The notes: generated by a model from the sequence alone, not told the origin. A DNA stretch of 64,000 nucleotides from Atriophallophorus winterbourni (GCA_013407085.1 JACCGJ010019061.1:1-64000); one strand, 5' to 3'; shown: positions 1 through 11,640, numbered from the stretch's first letter. A program made the numbers and translations.

Positions 1-345
1 GTCAGCAAGTCTGTGGTGGTCAAAAACAACGGCCAAGTTGTCAGCGTATTTGAGAGTAAGGGTTGATTGGAAGCGCGGAAGATCAGAAATGTAAACTGAG
101 AATAAGAAGGGATAAAGAATAAAGCGTTGCAAGACACCGCGAGGAATCGGGATCGAACGGCAGGCGGTCAATCACGACATTATATTGCACACAGTCATTA
201 AAGTAGGATGCAATCCAGTGAATTATGTTCAAATGGATGCCACAGTCATAAAGTTCCTTGAGCAAAGAACTCCGGACAACACTGTGTAAAGCGTCATGCC
301 CAGCCTGGCGAAGAGCAGATGCAGCTCTTGACTGCTGAACGACAT
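1..345 (-). mobile_element. CR1/jockey-like LINE reverse transcriptase fragment, cut by the window edge
   Basis: Read on the minus strand, about 345-115 gives an RT palm segment (HDALHSVVRSSLLKELYDCG, then IIHWIASYFN.CVQYNVVID). After a frameshift near 115 it continues with VYISDLPRFQSTLTLKYAD, a degenerate form of the LINE pattern in which PQGSVLGPLLF..YI.DLP is followed by YADD. The catalytic YADD reads YADN, so the copy is dead. The 3' part of the element lies to the left of the window. Confidence 0.6.
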
Positions 346-775
346 GCAACTGTCGCCGATCGACCGAGTAATGTCTATCGCTTTGAATGTTAACGGAGTG
401 TTTGTCACTCCCGAATCGGACTGTTTAGCCATTCTAAAAGCTGCGGAACATGAAACTATCATGCGCTTATGGAGAAAATCCATGGTCGATATCGACCGTA
501 GGAGGTCAACAACAACATACAATCATAGTCAACGCTAAATGTTTGTACCAGTTCTCTTTGCTGATTCAGTTTTGTTTCATTTTTCAACCGATTCTTCAAA
601 TGGTTCCCAGCTGCTTCTGTCTATTTTTTCTTCCTATGTAAGTCCCTATACTTTTGTAATTTTATTCCTCTTTATGCTACAAGGTTCTTAAAGTAGTACA
701 TAATATGAAATTTATTTCGACTTCACTATTCCTCGTGCTAATTTATTATTAGCTTGTGTGAATGATGTCTCGAAT

Positions 776-1870
776 CACGCGCGTCGATCGGAGGCGAGAT
801 CGTTGCAGATGTTAAATCATTCACGTTCCCACCTGCGAATGCCGTCTTCGCTCGATGGCCCTGTCGCCGACCCCAGGTACGAATGGGTTCGGAGTCAAGG
901 ACGAGTTTCGTGAGCGCTGAGTCTGTCTTTCGAAGGACGTGGCCAAACCAGTGTAGTCTCCGCCATTGGATATGAACGGAATGCGGATACATTCCGTTGT
1001 ATCACGTCCGAATGGCGGCGTTAGATACCCGGTCCGTAAATCCAACGCCCGAGATTAACCTAAGGATTCATGATCGAATACTTCTAAAGATCGTGTATCC
1101 TGTGATCTCAGCGGCCACGTCTCACATCCATAAAGCAGTACAAGGTAGATCGCTGCTTTACCATTGGGCAACATACTTGAACCGATGTATTTGAAGACTG
1201 GAGCGTACTCGATCGCACAGCCCTGGACGCTCGGTTGCTGTATGCCTGGTGTAACGGTGTCAATGAACGCCTTGGTTTTTGCAGCGTTTATTTCGAGGCC
1301 GACTTTCGCAGCAGTGCTACTAATGCGGTCCTTTGTAGCAATTCAACATTTTCGATAAAAAACAAATATATCATTGGCGTAGTCGAGATTAGATATCCAG
1401 AGATCCGTTGAAACTTAATGCCTGGTTCATAATGCTGATTATAGCATCCTTAAATAGAACTGGGGATAACGGACAACCTTGCACGACTCCTGTGTTCGAA
1501 TTAAATTCGCGAGATTTTTCGCTGTAGGCGCGAACCAGAGCTCTTGTAGAGTTGTAATTGACTCTAATTAGGCTAACGAGCTTCAATGGACCCCATTTGA
1601 TGGCATAATATCCCATAAACAGCCCCGCTCAACGCAGTCGAACGCGGCTCGAAAATCAATAAAAAAAAGCTATCGAATCAAGGACAAGATATTAGCTTCG
1701 TCTAGATGAAGGCGATTCGTAAGCCTTCAGGACCTCATGCAGTGGGTGTGCATTATCTGCAGAAATGACTCTGATCAATCTGTCACATTCACGGAAGTGT
1801 CGATCGACGATCATATCTCGAATTAACTCGGTAGAGACAGCTCAGTCGTTCAATAAACTTAAAGGCGTTT
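776..1870 (-). mobile_element. RTE-like LINE, 5'-truncated, decayed 3' half
   Basis: Minus-strand frames give RT pieces such as GPLKLVSLIRVNYNSTRALV and NTGVVQGCPLSPVLF (the PQG/SP.LF region) at about 1616-1390. The typical RTE C-terminus, RRLHWFGHVLRKTDSALTKL, follows at about 960-890. Frameshifts and stops break the frame several times. The 3' end near 776 (gcgcgtcgatcggaggcgag) closely resembles the end of a second copy at about 54,596, so both belong to one family. The pieces resemble APE-type RTE elements known from trematodes. Confidence 0.7.
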
Positions 1871-1934
1871 AGATTTTTATACGGAATTGAGCAGGATCTC
1901 CGGTTAATTGTGCTTGCATGCACGCTTTGGCTGG

Positions 1935-2718
1935 TTAAACATTTAGAGGCATTGGGGCACAGTTGACGCTCTCATAAAAGAAGACAAGAAAGAAACAAGA
2001 TCCGAGAAATCGTATTGAAAACGCAACTAACTTCTCAATTATCATAAGATGTTCAGGTGTATTGTTCATGAAAAGAAAATCCTTCATATTCAACATCAGT
2101 AATTCCGCGTAATGGAACGTGCTGTAGTTGGCCCCATTCGAACGATATCGACCATTGGTGTACACCACAACAGCTTGGCGGTTTCGTTCCTCACAGTGTT
2201 TCATATGATTAGACAGTCCGATTTGTGATAAGAAATCTCTCTCGCAGCGCTCAAACAGATTAGCGGCACTCGGCTCATCTTTTGGGTCAATTTCCAATCT
2301 GTAGACGTAGCCCAGCCAGTGTAGGCAGTCCGATGAACATGCAACGTAGAACAGCTTTGGAAAGCACTTCAGTATCTCTTACTTCTTTCATTCACGATTT
2401 GTGCAAGATGGGACGGATGCTCCATAAAGGGTTGTTATTCAGATTCCGTTTGTGTTTTGCTTATAAATCACAGGGTGTTGCGCGAGGTCAGATGCCATGG
2501 TTACACCAAGCTTGGACATTAGCGATGGTTGCTGTGACATCAACAATCTGCAGGTCACGGATTAGAACATCACATACCTTGATTTCTGCTCTGGAACGGT
2601 CCCTAGTTGAAAAGATTGCCATCACATCACTTGCATCAGTAAAACATTCTTTACAAGTTCGAAAAGCTAGTTTAAGCAGCAAAGTAACGAAGATGCAGAA
2701 AACGTGAGAGCAAATCAC
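1935..2718 (-). mobile_element. 3' end of another LINE with a C-terminal zinc-finger motif
   Basis: On the minus strand, about 2400-2280 reads DTEVLSKAVLRCM and then LHWLGYVYRLEIDP, a decayed version of the conserved LINE stretch TEVL...LRW.GHV.RM. It is followed by CERDFLSQIGLSNHMKHC, matching the C2HC finger (C..F..RIGL..H...H) that closes many LINE ORF2 proteins. The 120-residue open frame 2297-1935 is this terminal piece, not a host gene. The region 2718-2480 is open on the minus strand and probably belongs to the same RT, but its motifs are too worn to be certain. Confidence 0.5.
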
Positions 2719-2829
2719 ATTTTATTTGACACATCAGAGAATTTCAAAAGCTTTTGGAGTTGATGCGCTAAAGTGAACGGAGCCCGCCATGTCAGAGTAT
2801 AAGAGCAAAACGAGTTTAAGCATTCTTTG

Positions 2830-2965
2830 AGGGCAGCCTATAAGATCAAGACAACTACACCCGTTACTCTGTTACCTGTGACTTCAAAAATACTTGAGCG
2901 CCTCATTGTTGAAGATCAAATGAAACATTAAGAAAATAATCAGTTGCATTTGGAATTATGTTGTT
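2830..2965 (+). mobile_element. short CR1-like RT fragment
   Basis: Plus-strand translation around 2860-2930 gives PVTLLPVTSKILERLIVEDQ, the conserved LINE RT stretch (YRP.. LL....K.LE.. .....). It ends in a stop and is followed directly by the Penelope-like element in the opposite orientation. Confidence 0.5.
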
Positions 2966-2974
2966 CAGATGGTG

Positions 2975-4720
2975 TTCGCCGAGCTTGTGTAGTTGTTGTT
3001 GGACGTTTCGTCATCAAGCTAGATGACATCGTCAGCAGAACTTCTTTCTAAGTGACTTGACATTGGTATTCATTGGTTTTTATAAGGTCCGTCTGTCCGT
3101 TCGCCATCACTCCCGTTGGTTGGTGGAATTCATGTGTTACGTTCTTGTCCATCGAGTTTTCATTGGTCCTTAGGTTGTAGCCAATTGGAGGTGCTGGTTA
3201 ATTGATGTCGTTGAGGAAGGTGCCACGCTTCTATGAATTCTCGCGGCCGTCGGTTGTTTTCTTTGTCTAAAATCCTCGCGTTGACCCAATCGAATTGGTG
3301 TCCGAATTGATCAACATGTATTGAAATCAGTGACATCGTGTCGTGCCTTCGTACAGCTAACCGGTGTTCGTGTATTCTTGCGCTTAGCTTGCGGCCGGTT
3401 TGTCCGATTTAGTTCTTCTTGCAATCTCTGCACGTAATCTTGTAGACAATATTCGATTGTTCCTATTTTGCAACTTTGTCTTTGTTGAAGTGGTTGCGTA
3501 ATGTTGACACGGGTTTGCGCGCAACCTCTATTCTAAATGGCCGAAGGACCCGGCTGCGATTTCTGATATATTCTGCACATACGGTATGGTGCGTCTAACT
3601 CTGTTTTCATCATCGTTTCTTTGCTGGGTACGATTGAACTTATTGCGAAGTACGAAGCTTCTGGGGTATCCATTTTCTGGAACACTTTGAACAGGTATTC
3701 TTCTTTTTTCTTCTCAGTTCCGGCGTGCTACAATTTGTTGCTGCTCTTTTGAATATGTTTCTAACGCAGCTGCGTTTATGGCTGGTTGGATTCTTGCTGT
3801 GGAAGTTCAAGATTTGATCCGTGTGCGTATTCTTCCTGCAGACACTGGTTTCCAAATTTCCTTCGCTTGTTCGTCTCACTTGAACGTCCAGAAATATCAG
3901 GCAGCCGTCAAATTCAGTTTCTCTGGTAAACTGGATTCCTCTGAATACACAGTTCAGTAGTCGATGCGATTCGTCCAGTTCAGTTCTTTTTATGATCACA
4001 AATGTGTCGACCACATAGCGGATCGATAACTTTGACTGTACTATTGGTAGAGCGATTAGTTCCAAACGTTGCATGACTGCTTCGGCAATTAGGCTGGAAA
4101 TCGGTGATCCCATTGGTGTTCCTCGAATCTGCTCGTAGATTTAACCATTGAACTTGAAGTGTGTTGGAAGGCACAGCTCGATCAATTCCATCAGACTATC
4201 TCGTGTTAATCGATCTCCGCTGTGGTCAGTTCCTTTTTCGTGAAGCAACGCTGATACGATTTGTTTTGCAAGTGTTTGATCAATAGATTTGAATAACGCC
4301 GTTACTTCGAAAGGAACCATTATTTCCTCTTCATCGATCCTCACATTCTTAAATTTCTGGAGAAATTGTTCTGTAGAATTGACGGCGTGTTCCGAATCTG
4401 CCACCAGATATAACAGCCTTCTTCGCAATTCTTTCGATAACTTGTAATTCGGTCCTCCGGCCAAGGAAACGATCGGGCGTAATGGAATATTCTCTTTGTG
4501 TATTTTGGGTAATCCGTAGAATCTCCGTATAGTTGAGTCTTCGGGTTTCATTCTTGTTTGTTCCATTCAGTTGACAAATCCTCGTTGGGTTCTGATTCAC
4601 CTGGGGCTTTTGAGCGTCACTCAACTTTAGGACATTTCCTTGATTGTCAATTACAATAAAAAATACGATTATTTTACATGATTCTTCGAACAACACTCTG
4701 GTAGCTCAATCATGGTAGTG
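2975..4720 (-). mobile_element. Penelope-like retroelement: RT plus GIY-YIG endonuclease, decayed
   Basis: Read on the minus strand, the RT starts near 4566 with FYGLPKIHKENIPLRPIVS, the signature of Penelope-like elements. It continues through a finger/palm region to about 4141, then MGSPISSLIAEAVMQRLELI at 4113, a palm motif YVVDTF (normally YVDDT) and LIFLDVQVRR, then RKNTHTDQILNFHSKNP. Past a connector (about 3600-3430) lies a GIY-YIG endonuclease: VYKITCRDCKKN, a stop, IGQTGRKLSARIHEHRLAV and HQFDWVNARILDKENNRRPR (about 3460-3240). Stops in the nuclease and connector and frame changes near 4130 show it is inactive. The region 2975-3060 is probably the 3' non-coding end. Pieces of related sequence recur near 10,915 and 12,455. 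Confidence 0.75.
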
Positions 4721-5127
4721 CAAACATAACTTGCATGCATTTACGAATTGTTTTACCTTGTCAACTACGTACTGTAATCTGGAAGCCGACAGAATCTGTA
4801 TTTGATTAACATTTTCTTCCTTCTGGCGGTCCATCCCTTTAACCAATGTGCTCCATTTACTTGGATTCGATTGTTTTTAGAATAAATATCGGATGCCCAC
4901 ATGCCTTCTCAAAATGCCTTTATCCCCGGGAAAACCACTGGTTCAAACTTAGTATTCAACCCAGAGACTTTGTATCACATTTCTTACACGAGTCATTCGC
5001 CACATAGCACGATACACTTCGTGTTATAAACCACAGGTGTAGCCAACGTGGCGCGTTGATTGTTGAACATAAAATCGCTCTGATCTTGTTGGTTTCTCGT
5101 ATGAGACACTTTGTTTTATTCCAACAG

Positions 5128-5190
5128 AGAGCTCACCGCATTAAACCACAGTTGGCGCAATCGAACAGATAATTTCGTGCAGCTTCAACG
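5128..5190 (+). CDS. HASPIN: haspin exon: end of the N-lobe helix
   Basis: The acceptor ttattccaacag and the strong donor cg|gtgagt flank a 63-base exon reading (x)ELTALNHSWRNRTDNFVQLQ(R). This aligns with the haspin stretch KELS.L.NE..NRTEGFIGLN that follows the regulatory helix. It starts with one base of a split codon and ends with two bases (CG) of an arginine codon. Identification depends on its position just before the VQGAF exon. Confidence 0.6.
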
Positions 5191-5278
5191 GTGAGTTTGC
5201 CTCGGCAAATCACTATCTCACCAGTCACGAGCAGAATCGGCTAACCAATTTTGTAATCTCTATATTTCCTCGTTATAT

Positions 5279-5350
5279 GGTTTGCCTTGTGCAGGGGGCT
5301 TTCCGGTCGTATTTAACCAAAGCCTGGGAACGATACGCGCGAGATTGCAA
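5279..5350 (+). CDS. HASPIN: haspin exon: KAW motif (boundaries uncertain)
   Basis: The frame reads VCLVQGAFRSYLTKAWERYA, which matches the haspin segment VHCVQGSYPP.LLKAWDHY. To join the previous exon in frame it must start at 5279 (G GTT TGC), but the two bases before it are AT, not AG. A CAG at 5292-5294 would leave the frames out of step. The 3' end is also unclear: GTCAGA at 5351 gives phase 2 while the next exon starts in phase 0; the frame stays open to a weak phase-0 donor at 5454. Confidence 0.6.
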
Positions 5351-6525
5351 GTCAGAGTTTTTCTCATTTCCTCTTGCTCATTCCAACTTGTCCCTGTCTT
5401 TTAAACATCGCATGTACCCGGGGCTACAATCGATGCTATTCTTAATTTTCCCTGTTTGGCGACTCTGATATTCAAGCCAAAGACGTACGTCTCGCTAGCA
5501 ATAATATCTGATAAAGGGGTGAACGCGTCAATTTTAATCCATTTAATTCAATAGGGAGTATCGCAGAATTCCAATTTAGTGACTGAATCTGGTGAACGTG
5601 CCACTGTTGACGTTGATTGTCACCAATCTTATGAACCCTCTTCTAGGCGTGTTTACAATGTTTTGCCACGAGCCCTGAAGTTGTAATTCTCGATGCCCCA
5701 TGTGGAACACTGATATGTGCGGTTGATACACGCAACAGTTAAAATCAATAGTATTACGACTTCATGTGTTTCTTTGCATTTATCGATGCACATTGGCCGG
5801 TGTAACTCTACGTCGCTTAGACAAGAGAATAGCCAGAACCGTTAGCCAAATCCATGTGCGAAAACAGCTGTTAAAAATGACTCCGGGTTCTTACTCCGTT
5901 CGCGCTCTCATTCCTTGTCTGAATTTCCCTGTTGGTGCCCTCCGCAAAATAGCATAGCCGGTCTCCGTTGATCCATTACCTCATGTTTCGATTCAGTCTC
6001 ACTGCGATATGCAAGCATGACTGTGTTTTGCCGAACAATACAATATGCCAATTGTGTGATTCTGCTTCCGATTAACGTCGTAACAATATTGGCGATTCGT
6101 ACGCTAGCCGGACAACTCAAACAATGTCTTACGTGATGGCATCTCTGATGATCGTGAAGGACACCATCCGGAAGCGAGAGCTTAGTTCGAGAATGACCTA
6201 TGTCCATAGCGTGCATGTATACAGGAAATCACTAGCCTGATCCGGACGGTGACTTCTAGTGTGTACGACTTGTACGCTTGACACGCAAAACTATGGATTT
6301 GTTCGGTTAAAAGTAGGTTCAAAACGAACCCTTGTTTACAGCTGTGTTTATATTTACGGAAAACCCAATTCACTATCTGTTCTCCACGAGGGCAAACAGC
6401 CTTCCGGCGGTAGTTGATTGTAAGTGTAGGAGCTGCGATCAAAAGAAAATTATGTGCTTGAATGAATGCTTATTTTCATAATGAAAAGCAGTTACCATTT
6501 CGGTGTTGTCCCCCGCCTTTCTCAG

Positions 6526-6600
6526 AAATCTTCCCCAAGTCCACAACTTTGGCTGATAATCGAGTCCGCTTTCAGTGACTCTTCGTTGGAAAACAACGTG
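6526..6600 (+). CDS. HASPIN: haspin exon: hinge strand
   Basis: This 75-base, phase 0-0 exon lies between a good acceptor (cccccgcctttctcag) and a consensus donor (gtg|gtaagt). It reads KSSPSPQLWLIIESAFSDSS followed by LENNV. That matches the haspin hinge segment DDQLFIVLEFEFGGIDLEQM, where the ATP adenine is bound. It joins in frame to the exon at 12,941. Confidence 0.75.
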
Positions 6601-7555
6601 GTAAGTTTTATCCCTCCTCATTGCATGTGATCTTTCTATTCGTGTTCAACTGTACCAGTTAATGGCGTCGTCGCCTCTTTTAGATTTATAACTGGGTTCT
6701 GAACTAGGATGTCGGTGTCCAAGGCGAAAGCCGATGTCTCCACGGATGTGTAATAGGGCCGCATTTTCTTACTGCGTACCGCAAAATTGATTTCCAACTG
6801 ACACTGAGCTACATGTAAAAACACTTTGTAGCCTCATTGCCATTTTCTCCTCTTGTGTCTGTCTCAGCCAGATCAAACTGACAGTATCTTAGCCCAAGCG
6901 CAGTGTGCCTGATTGGACGGCACATTGCCTGAATCCGTGCTTAAAAGGATTTTCATGGCACTTTTTCCGATTCACCGCCATAATGTTCGTGATGCAATGT
7001 TTTAGAGCTTTTTGGTTAACTTTATGAAACCTCAAGCTCAGAGTCTTGATGTGTACCAAGCCGTCTAATTTACTACACGCGGTTGCTCAGATCTTACAAT
7101 ATATAAAACGCGTATTGATAGGGCGACTGCAATGAGTTGCTGGTTGTTCTTCATTACTCATGGTCAATAACACCTGGGTGCTCAATTACGTGCCCTTTTG
7201 GTGTAATATCTGGGTTGGTGTTATCATCATTGCAAAGGTAGTGACGCTATCGGTAATAAGGCTTTCGGTAAAAAGGATTGATATAGCGAAACCGATCAAA
7301 CTGTACAGACAGCTAGTTGGGTCACACTGCAGATAGCGGAGCGCGGATTTTTCGCGAGAGCGCAATCCGTAGAAATTATGGTGGCCAAACGGTCACGTGT
7401 CAACGGCAGCTGGAGACTCCAACGAATAATCCTTCTAAATCGGTGCAACTCGTCTTCTTTGCTAGGGTTCTTTCGATCCGTCATTACAATGGCTAGTAAC
7501 GCTTCAGGACATGTCTTGAAACTGCGTTCAGTGGTAAACAAAGTCAAACTTGTAT

Positions 7556-7800
7556 GCCACTGTTATATAAGGTTATTACAAAGAACCACGATATTCAAAT
7601 ACAGAATCACAATGTGATTCCTGGCCAAGCGCTCGATGCGCATATAAAAGATCAAAGTATTATGGTGCTCACATCCCATCTTTTCCACTGTTTCAAGGCT
7701 CACTGAATCCGATCTTACTGTCTCCACCTGATGGCGGCAAACAGCCAGAAACCGGTAGTGGTGTGTAAGGGATGGGGATGTGAGCACCCTAATACCTTTT
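7556..7800. repeat. dispersed repeat family A, two units in inverted arrangement
   Basis: The minus-strand unit (about 7680-7556) and plus-strand unit (7731-7800) share ggatgtgagcacc..aatac..tt, forming an inverted repeat around about 7700. The plus unit begins atggcggcaaacagccagaa and continues accggtagtggtgtgtaag. Related copies occur at 36960-37185 (-), 38045-38200 (+) and, partly, 43796-43850 (+). No protein signature is visible, so it is a short non-autonomous repeat of unknown class. Confidence 0.6.
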
Positions 7801-8546
7801 GTTCAGTGGCATTCTTATCAAGTGGGGAGATGACGGAAGCCGTCTTGCTGATATCACTCAAATCGTTCGCGACATTTGATCGAACGCATTTTGCATTCGA
7901 GGTGTGCTACTTCAACTCGTTTGTGCTTATTTCTGCTTGGTATCCTAGCTTGTTACCTCCAGACTTTCTCATTTTTAATCGATTTTACTGTGTCATTATT
8001 GTTTGGCATTTAAGCCAGCCGTGTAATGCTATCCCCGATGGTGTATGACACGTCACGAATCATGGCTTTCTCTCTCGATTGTGTGTCCTTCGCTACGGCC
8101 TTTTAAACAGCTACAAAATACTTTCTAGTTGCCAGTCATCCGATTCTTTTCACACAAATTCACGACTGGTATCGGCTTTTTCGTTCTCATGAACTTCATA
8201 CATTGATCTCTCGGTCCGCAAACGAATGCACAACTCAGAGTTGCTTTTCAGTCGTCAATAGTTACAGGTGGTTAAGCTGTGAACTTGCGCGAGTCTTATG
8301 CTGAGATCTATTGCCACTAGGGGTATGCCGTATGAACCTACTGAACTGAACTAATTGCATCATTTCTATTGTGAAACGTTCGTGGATGTCTTTGCAGTTC
8401 ACGCTGTATTTAACTTGATCACGCTTTGGGGATTGGTTCGTAAAGTGTGTGTTTCCTTCTATGAATTCTTCCCGTTTTTCCTAAGCCCATTTCCCATGAA
8501 CAAGTCACAGTGTGCGCGAAATATATTTCACAAACACCTCTTCACG

Positions 8547-8800
8547 TTAGTGCTTACATCCATGAAAGCAAACGAACCCGAGAATCAGCAAGGTCCAAAT
8601 CGTGGCGTTTATGGCTATAATCCAGAGAGCGATCACCGCGTAATAGTACAAATACAACAGATATTCCTCGAAGGGTGTGAGTGTTGCCTGAGTCGCTTTG
8701 ACATCTAGCTTCGTGTTGTCCTCCTCGGTGGATGTGCTGTTCTTTTCTCCAAGCACCACCAAGCTCAATGCCGCGAGAATTACGATGATAGCGAGACAGG
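8547..8800 (-). CDS. small membrane protein, paralog 1 (terminal exon)
   Basis: I do not recognise the family. On the minus strand the exon starts after a splice-acceptor-like ttttgatccctatacag. It reads CLAIIVILAALSLVVLGEKN (signal peptide or first hydrophobic segment), an acidic/polar stretch STSTEEDNTKLDVKATQ with one N-glycosylation sequon (NST), then TLTPFEEYLLYLYYYAVIAL and WIIAINATIWTLLILGFVCF, a single membrane helix, ending HGCKH and TAA. No ATG lies at the start, so a first exon upstream is inferred. The same exon plan, starting with two bases of a split codon, is seen in paralogs 2 and 3. It lies antisense in a haspin intron. Confidence 0.7.
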
Positions 8801-8894
8801 CTGTATAGGGATCAAAAAGTAGACTGGTTGTGAGTTGAAATGCAATGACTCATAATTATAATTAAATTAATAATCTTGCTGGTCTCGCACGCTC

Positions 8895-9215
8895 ATCTTC
8901 AATGGAAGGGCACATGAGTGAGAGACTCTCCGTTGTTATGGTAATGTTGTTTAGTACGAGAGGAACTACAGGTTTAGACATTTGGTATATGTGCCTGGTT
9001 GAATGGCCACGCTACCATGTGAAGGATTCGGCTGGACGTCTCGAACGTTCGAATCCCGTCCAAATTCGCACAGGTACATTCGGTGCCTCTCAGGTGGCAA
9101 GGTGCAATCGTGTAGTACTTGTAAACTGTGCGGCTGACACCGTGCTAATTTGCTTTGCCGCCGGCAGTGAGCTGCATGTGGATACACGCTGGTGTATCAC
9201 CGTCATTTCTATTTT
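8895..9215 (+). pseudogene. fragment of the 3' part of 28S rRNA
   Basis: The stretch agtacgagaggaac at about 8955 is the universally conserved sarcin-ricin loop of large-subunit rRNA. It is followed, as in 28S, by caggtttagacatttggta, tatgtgcctggttgaatgg, gctaccatgtg..ggatt, then aatcccgtccaaattcgc, and by a tail resembling the end of domain VI (about 9080-9215). Many substitutions and small gaps and the lack of neighbouring rDNA mark it as a dead insert. It lies in a haspin intron. An open frame of 119 residues that covers it is coincidental. Confidence 0.85.
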
Positions 9216-10914
9216 CATTTCTCATATCTGTCCAGACCTTGACAACCTAGCAGTATCCTAACCCAGTTGCGGTTTATGAGTATGGGGCACTTTGCCTTGG
9301 TCCGGCTCGTGTTTTCGTACATGAAGGTGCATTGCAATCACTGTTTTTAGTGTCGACTATGTCTCGCTTGTAAACTTTCTGCGTTTGGTGGTCCATGCTA
9401 GCTACTTGTTTGTCACCCGAGTTGTTGATCTACTTATTCGAGGCAGTTTTTGTCATACATTTCGCATTTCATCCTATTGTATCTCTCGGTTCCGAAATGA
9501 TACCATGATGTTACTAAAGTATACACGGGATATTTAGAGAACGCATGTTGACGGAACATCTGCACTGTATTCTCACGTACACAATCACACGCTGTCGAGT
9601 GTTGGTTGCGCCGTGTATAGGCGCTGCACACACGCGCATTCTACGTGCAAAGCTGGTACGGATGTCTGGGTTATCGTAGCACCAACATCGTATCTTTATA
9701 CGGCCATCCTATGCTACTTACTCGATCTTTATCCTAATCACAAATACTGTGATGAAGTTAATTAGCACGGCCTAGACTACTATCGCGTCAATCAATTGGA
9801 CCAGGTATGACAGATTAACAATGTGTATCGTTGTCCGTTTCTCACTCTACGGCTTCGTGCGAATGTTGTGTTGGAAATAAAAGTTGTTTCACTCACTTTT
9901 TCCGCTCATTGTACCAATCTGAAATTGGAAACAGATAGTGGGATTAGTGCGAAACACTTTATTTATGGTCAAGTGAGAAAATCTTCATCGCCTGCAAGCT
10001 AGTGGTACCGGTAAATGGTCATGCATTGGAATTGAGAATTCACTGCTTTTAATCCAGCGAAAGTGGGTCGCTTGTACCTCACCCTTGTTTTCGCTGTGTC
10101 TTGTCATAATAAGGATATCGGTATCAAGTAATAGATGCGCTTGACCGTCATACCACATTAAAACATAAAATCTCTCATAAATTTCGAAGAGCGACCGTAA
10201 AATTCCCAATAATTCTATCAAACAGCTAGTATAGTTGTATAATGATGTGGTGCCTACACCTCGAATGTGCAATGCTTTCAGTCAACTTTCGTGAACGATT
10301 AGAGTGACCGCTGCATGGAAACGTCCTTGCAGCATTAACTGTCATGACACAACAATCTTTCGAAACAATATAACCGTTTCTTTGAGTCATTGTATTCAGT
10401 ATGTTTGCACCTTTTGGCGCATTTCGTACTTATGTTTAACCCCGTTAACCACATGTATAAACATTACAAAATCGGAAGAAACTCACTCAGTTGGTCGACT
10501 ACTGAACCGTGATCGTACCACGCGCGTGCCCATATAATCGCAAAGGTGTTAAATACCCATGACATCACGTTGCCAATCCATAATTTTAATTTATGCTTGC
10601 AACGTTGTCATAATTACACCTCCAATAAGCCCAACCGGGTGCCCTCATGTTTTTTTATTCATTTCGACACTCAATTTACGTGTGCTCATTTTGCACGTTT
10701 CGTTCCTGCGGGCTTTTCCGAGTTGTCCTCAAGTCCTGGTATGTAAGTAACGGCATTGGGATAAGCTGTCGAAGTGATCCCCGTCATGGATGACAGCATT
10801 AGATCGATAGAAACGCTTGGACAGTCATCAATGTAGTAATTCGCTTCGTGCACTCCGAAGAAGTTTGTCAGCCCGATTCTGTCTTCAGGGCTTTGCTAGA
10901 CCACACGCCAGGAC

Positions 10915-10962
10915 ATGGTCGTCATCATCACAGACAGCACTTCATCAATAGCCAGTACTGAG
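10915..10962. repeat. short Penelope-element-associated repeat
   Basis: gtcgtcatcatcacagacag, then cacttcatcaatagccagta and ctgagtgcttaact, recurs with few changes at 12,455-12,505. There it is followed by sequence resembling 4595-4680 of the Penelope-like element. Both are best read as fragments of that element family. Confidence 0.4.
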
Positions 10963-11384
10963 TGCTTAACTGTCATACAACCATAACAAGTTAAATTAGG
11001 GAATTCTGAGACCTAACATGCTACTGAGCCTGTGGAAGCTCAGAGTCAGGAACACTATGATGACGTGTTCACACCTGGAATCAAACACGCATTTACTTAG
11101 GAGTTTTAAACGAGTAGAGCGAATGCAGCATGACAACTTCTTTATGGCTTACATTGCCACACACCATGTGAAGCTTTCCTCGCTATTAAATTTTACAACA
11201 CAAGCAAGCACCGCAACATGTCTACAACTATTCCACAATTGAAAACGATTTCGAGCCGTGTAATTAAGTGTTCTGATTGCGAATTCTGATTTCCTGTCCG
11301 TGCGTGTCGCCTCAACTGTATCTAGTTAAACAGTCAAAGCCTTCGACTGCTTGAATCAAGTAATAATCAGACCACCCTTACAAC

Positions 11385-11640
11385 GACGTCATTCGAAGTT
11401 AGAAGTGGCGAACAAAACCGCGTTAGGAAAACGATGATTTCCCATTCGTAATACGTAGCCTAACCAGTGAAGTCTACGTACGTTAACCTATTTTTCGATA
11501 TCTGCTTTGCTACTGAAGATTCTATTATGTATAGTCGTGTTACGTATCCGATGGTGCCAAGTAACCCCGGCAATGGCGCTGAGACAGCGATTGTCGAAGA
11601 CCTGCAGACGTCCTATTTATGCCTTTCTCAGAGCCAATGA
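11385..11640 (-). mobile_element. LINE C-terminal fragment (RTE/L2-like)
   Basis: The minus strand from about 11,620 reads LQVFDNRCLSAIAGVTWHHR, IRNTTIHNRIF and, after a stop, NVRRLHWLGYVLRMGNHRFP. This corresponds to the conserved LINE ORF2 tail (VFD.RCLR.I..V.W..R..N ... RW.GHVLRM....P). Only the 3' coding end is present. Confidence 0.65.

Noticed and set aside
9020..9075. tRNA-like B box (gttcgaatcc)
   Set aside because: It is part of the 28S-derived sequence and no cloverleaf can be drawn around it.
8902..9261. A 119-residue ORF on the plus strand
   Set aside because: It lies over the 28S rRNA fragment, so the open frame is accidental.
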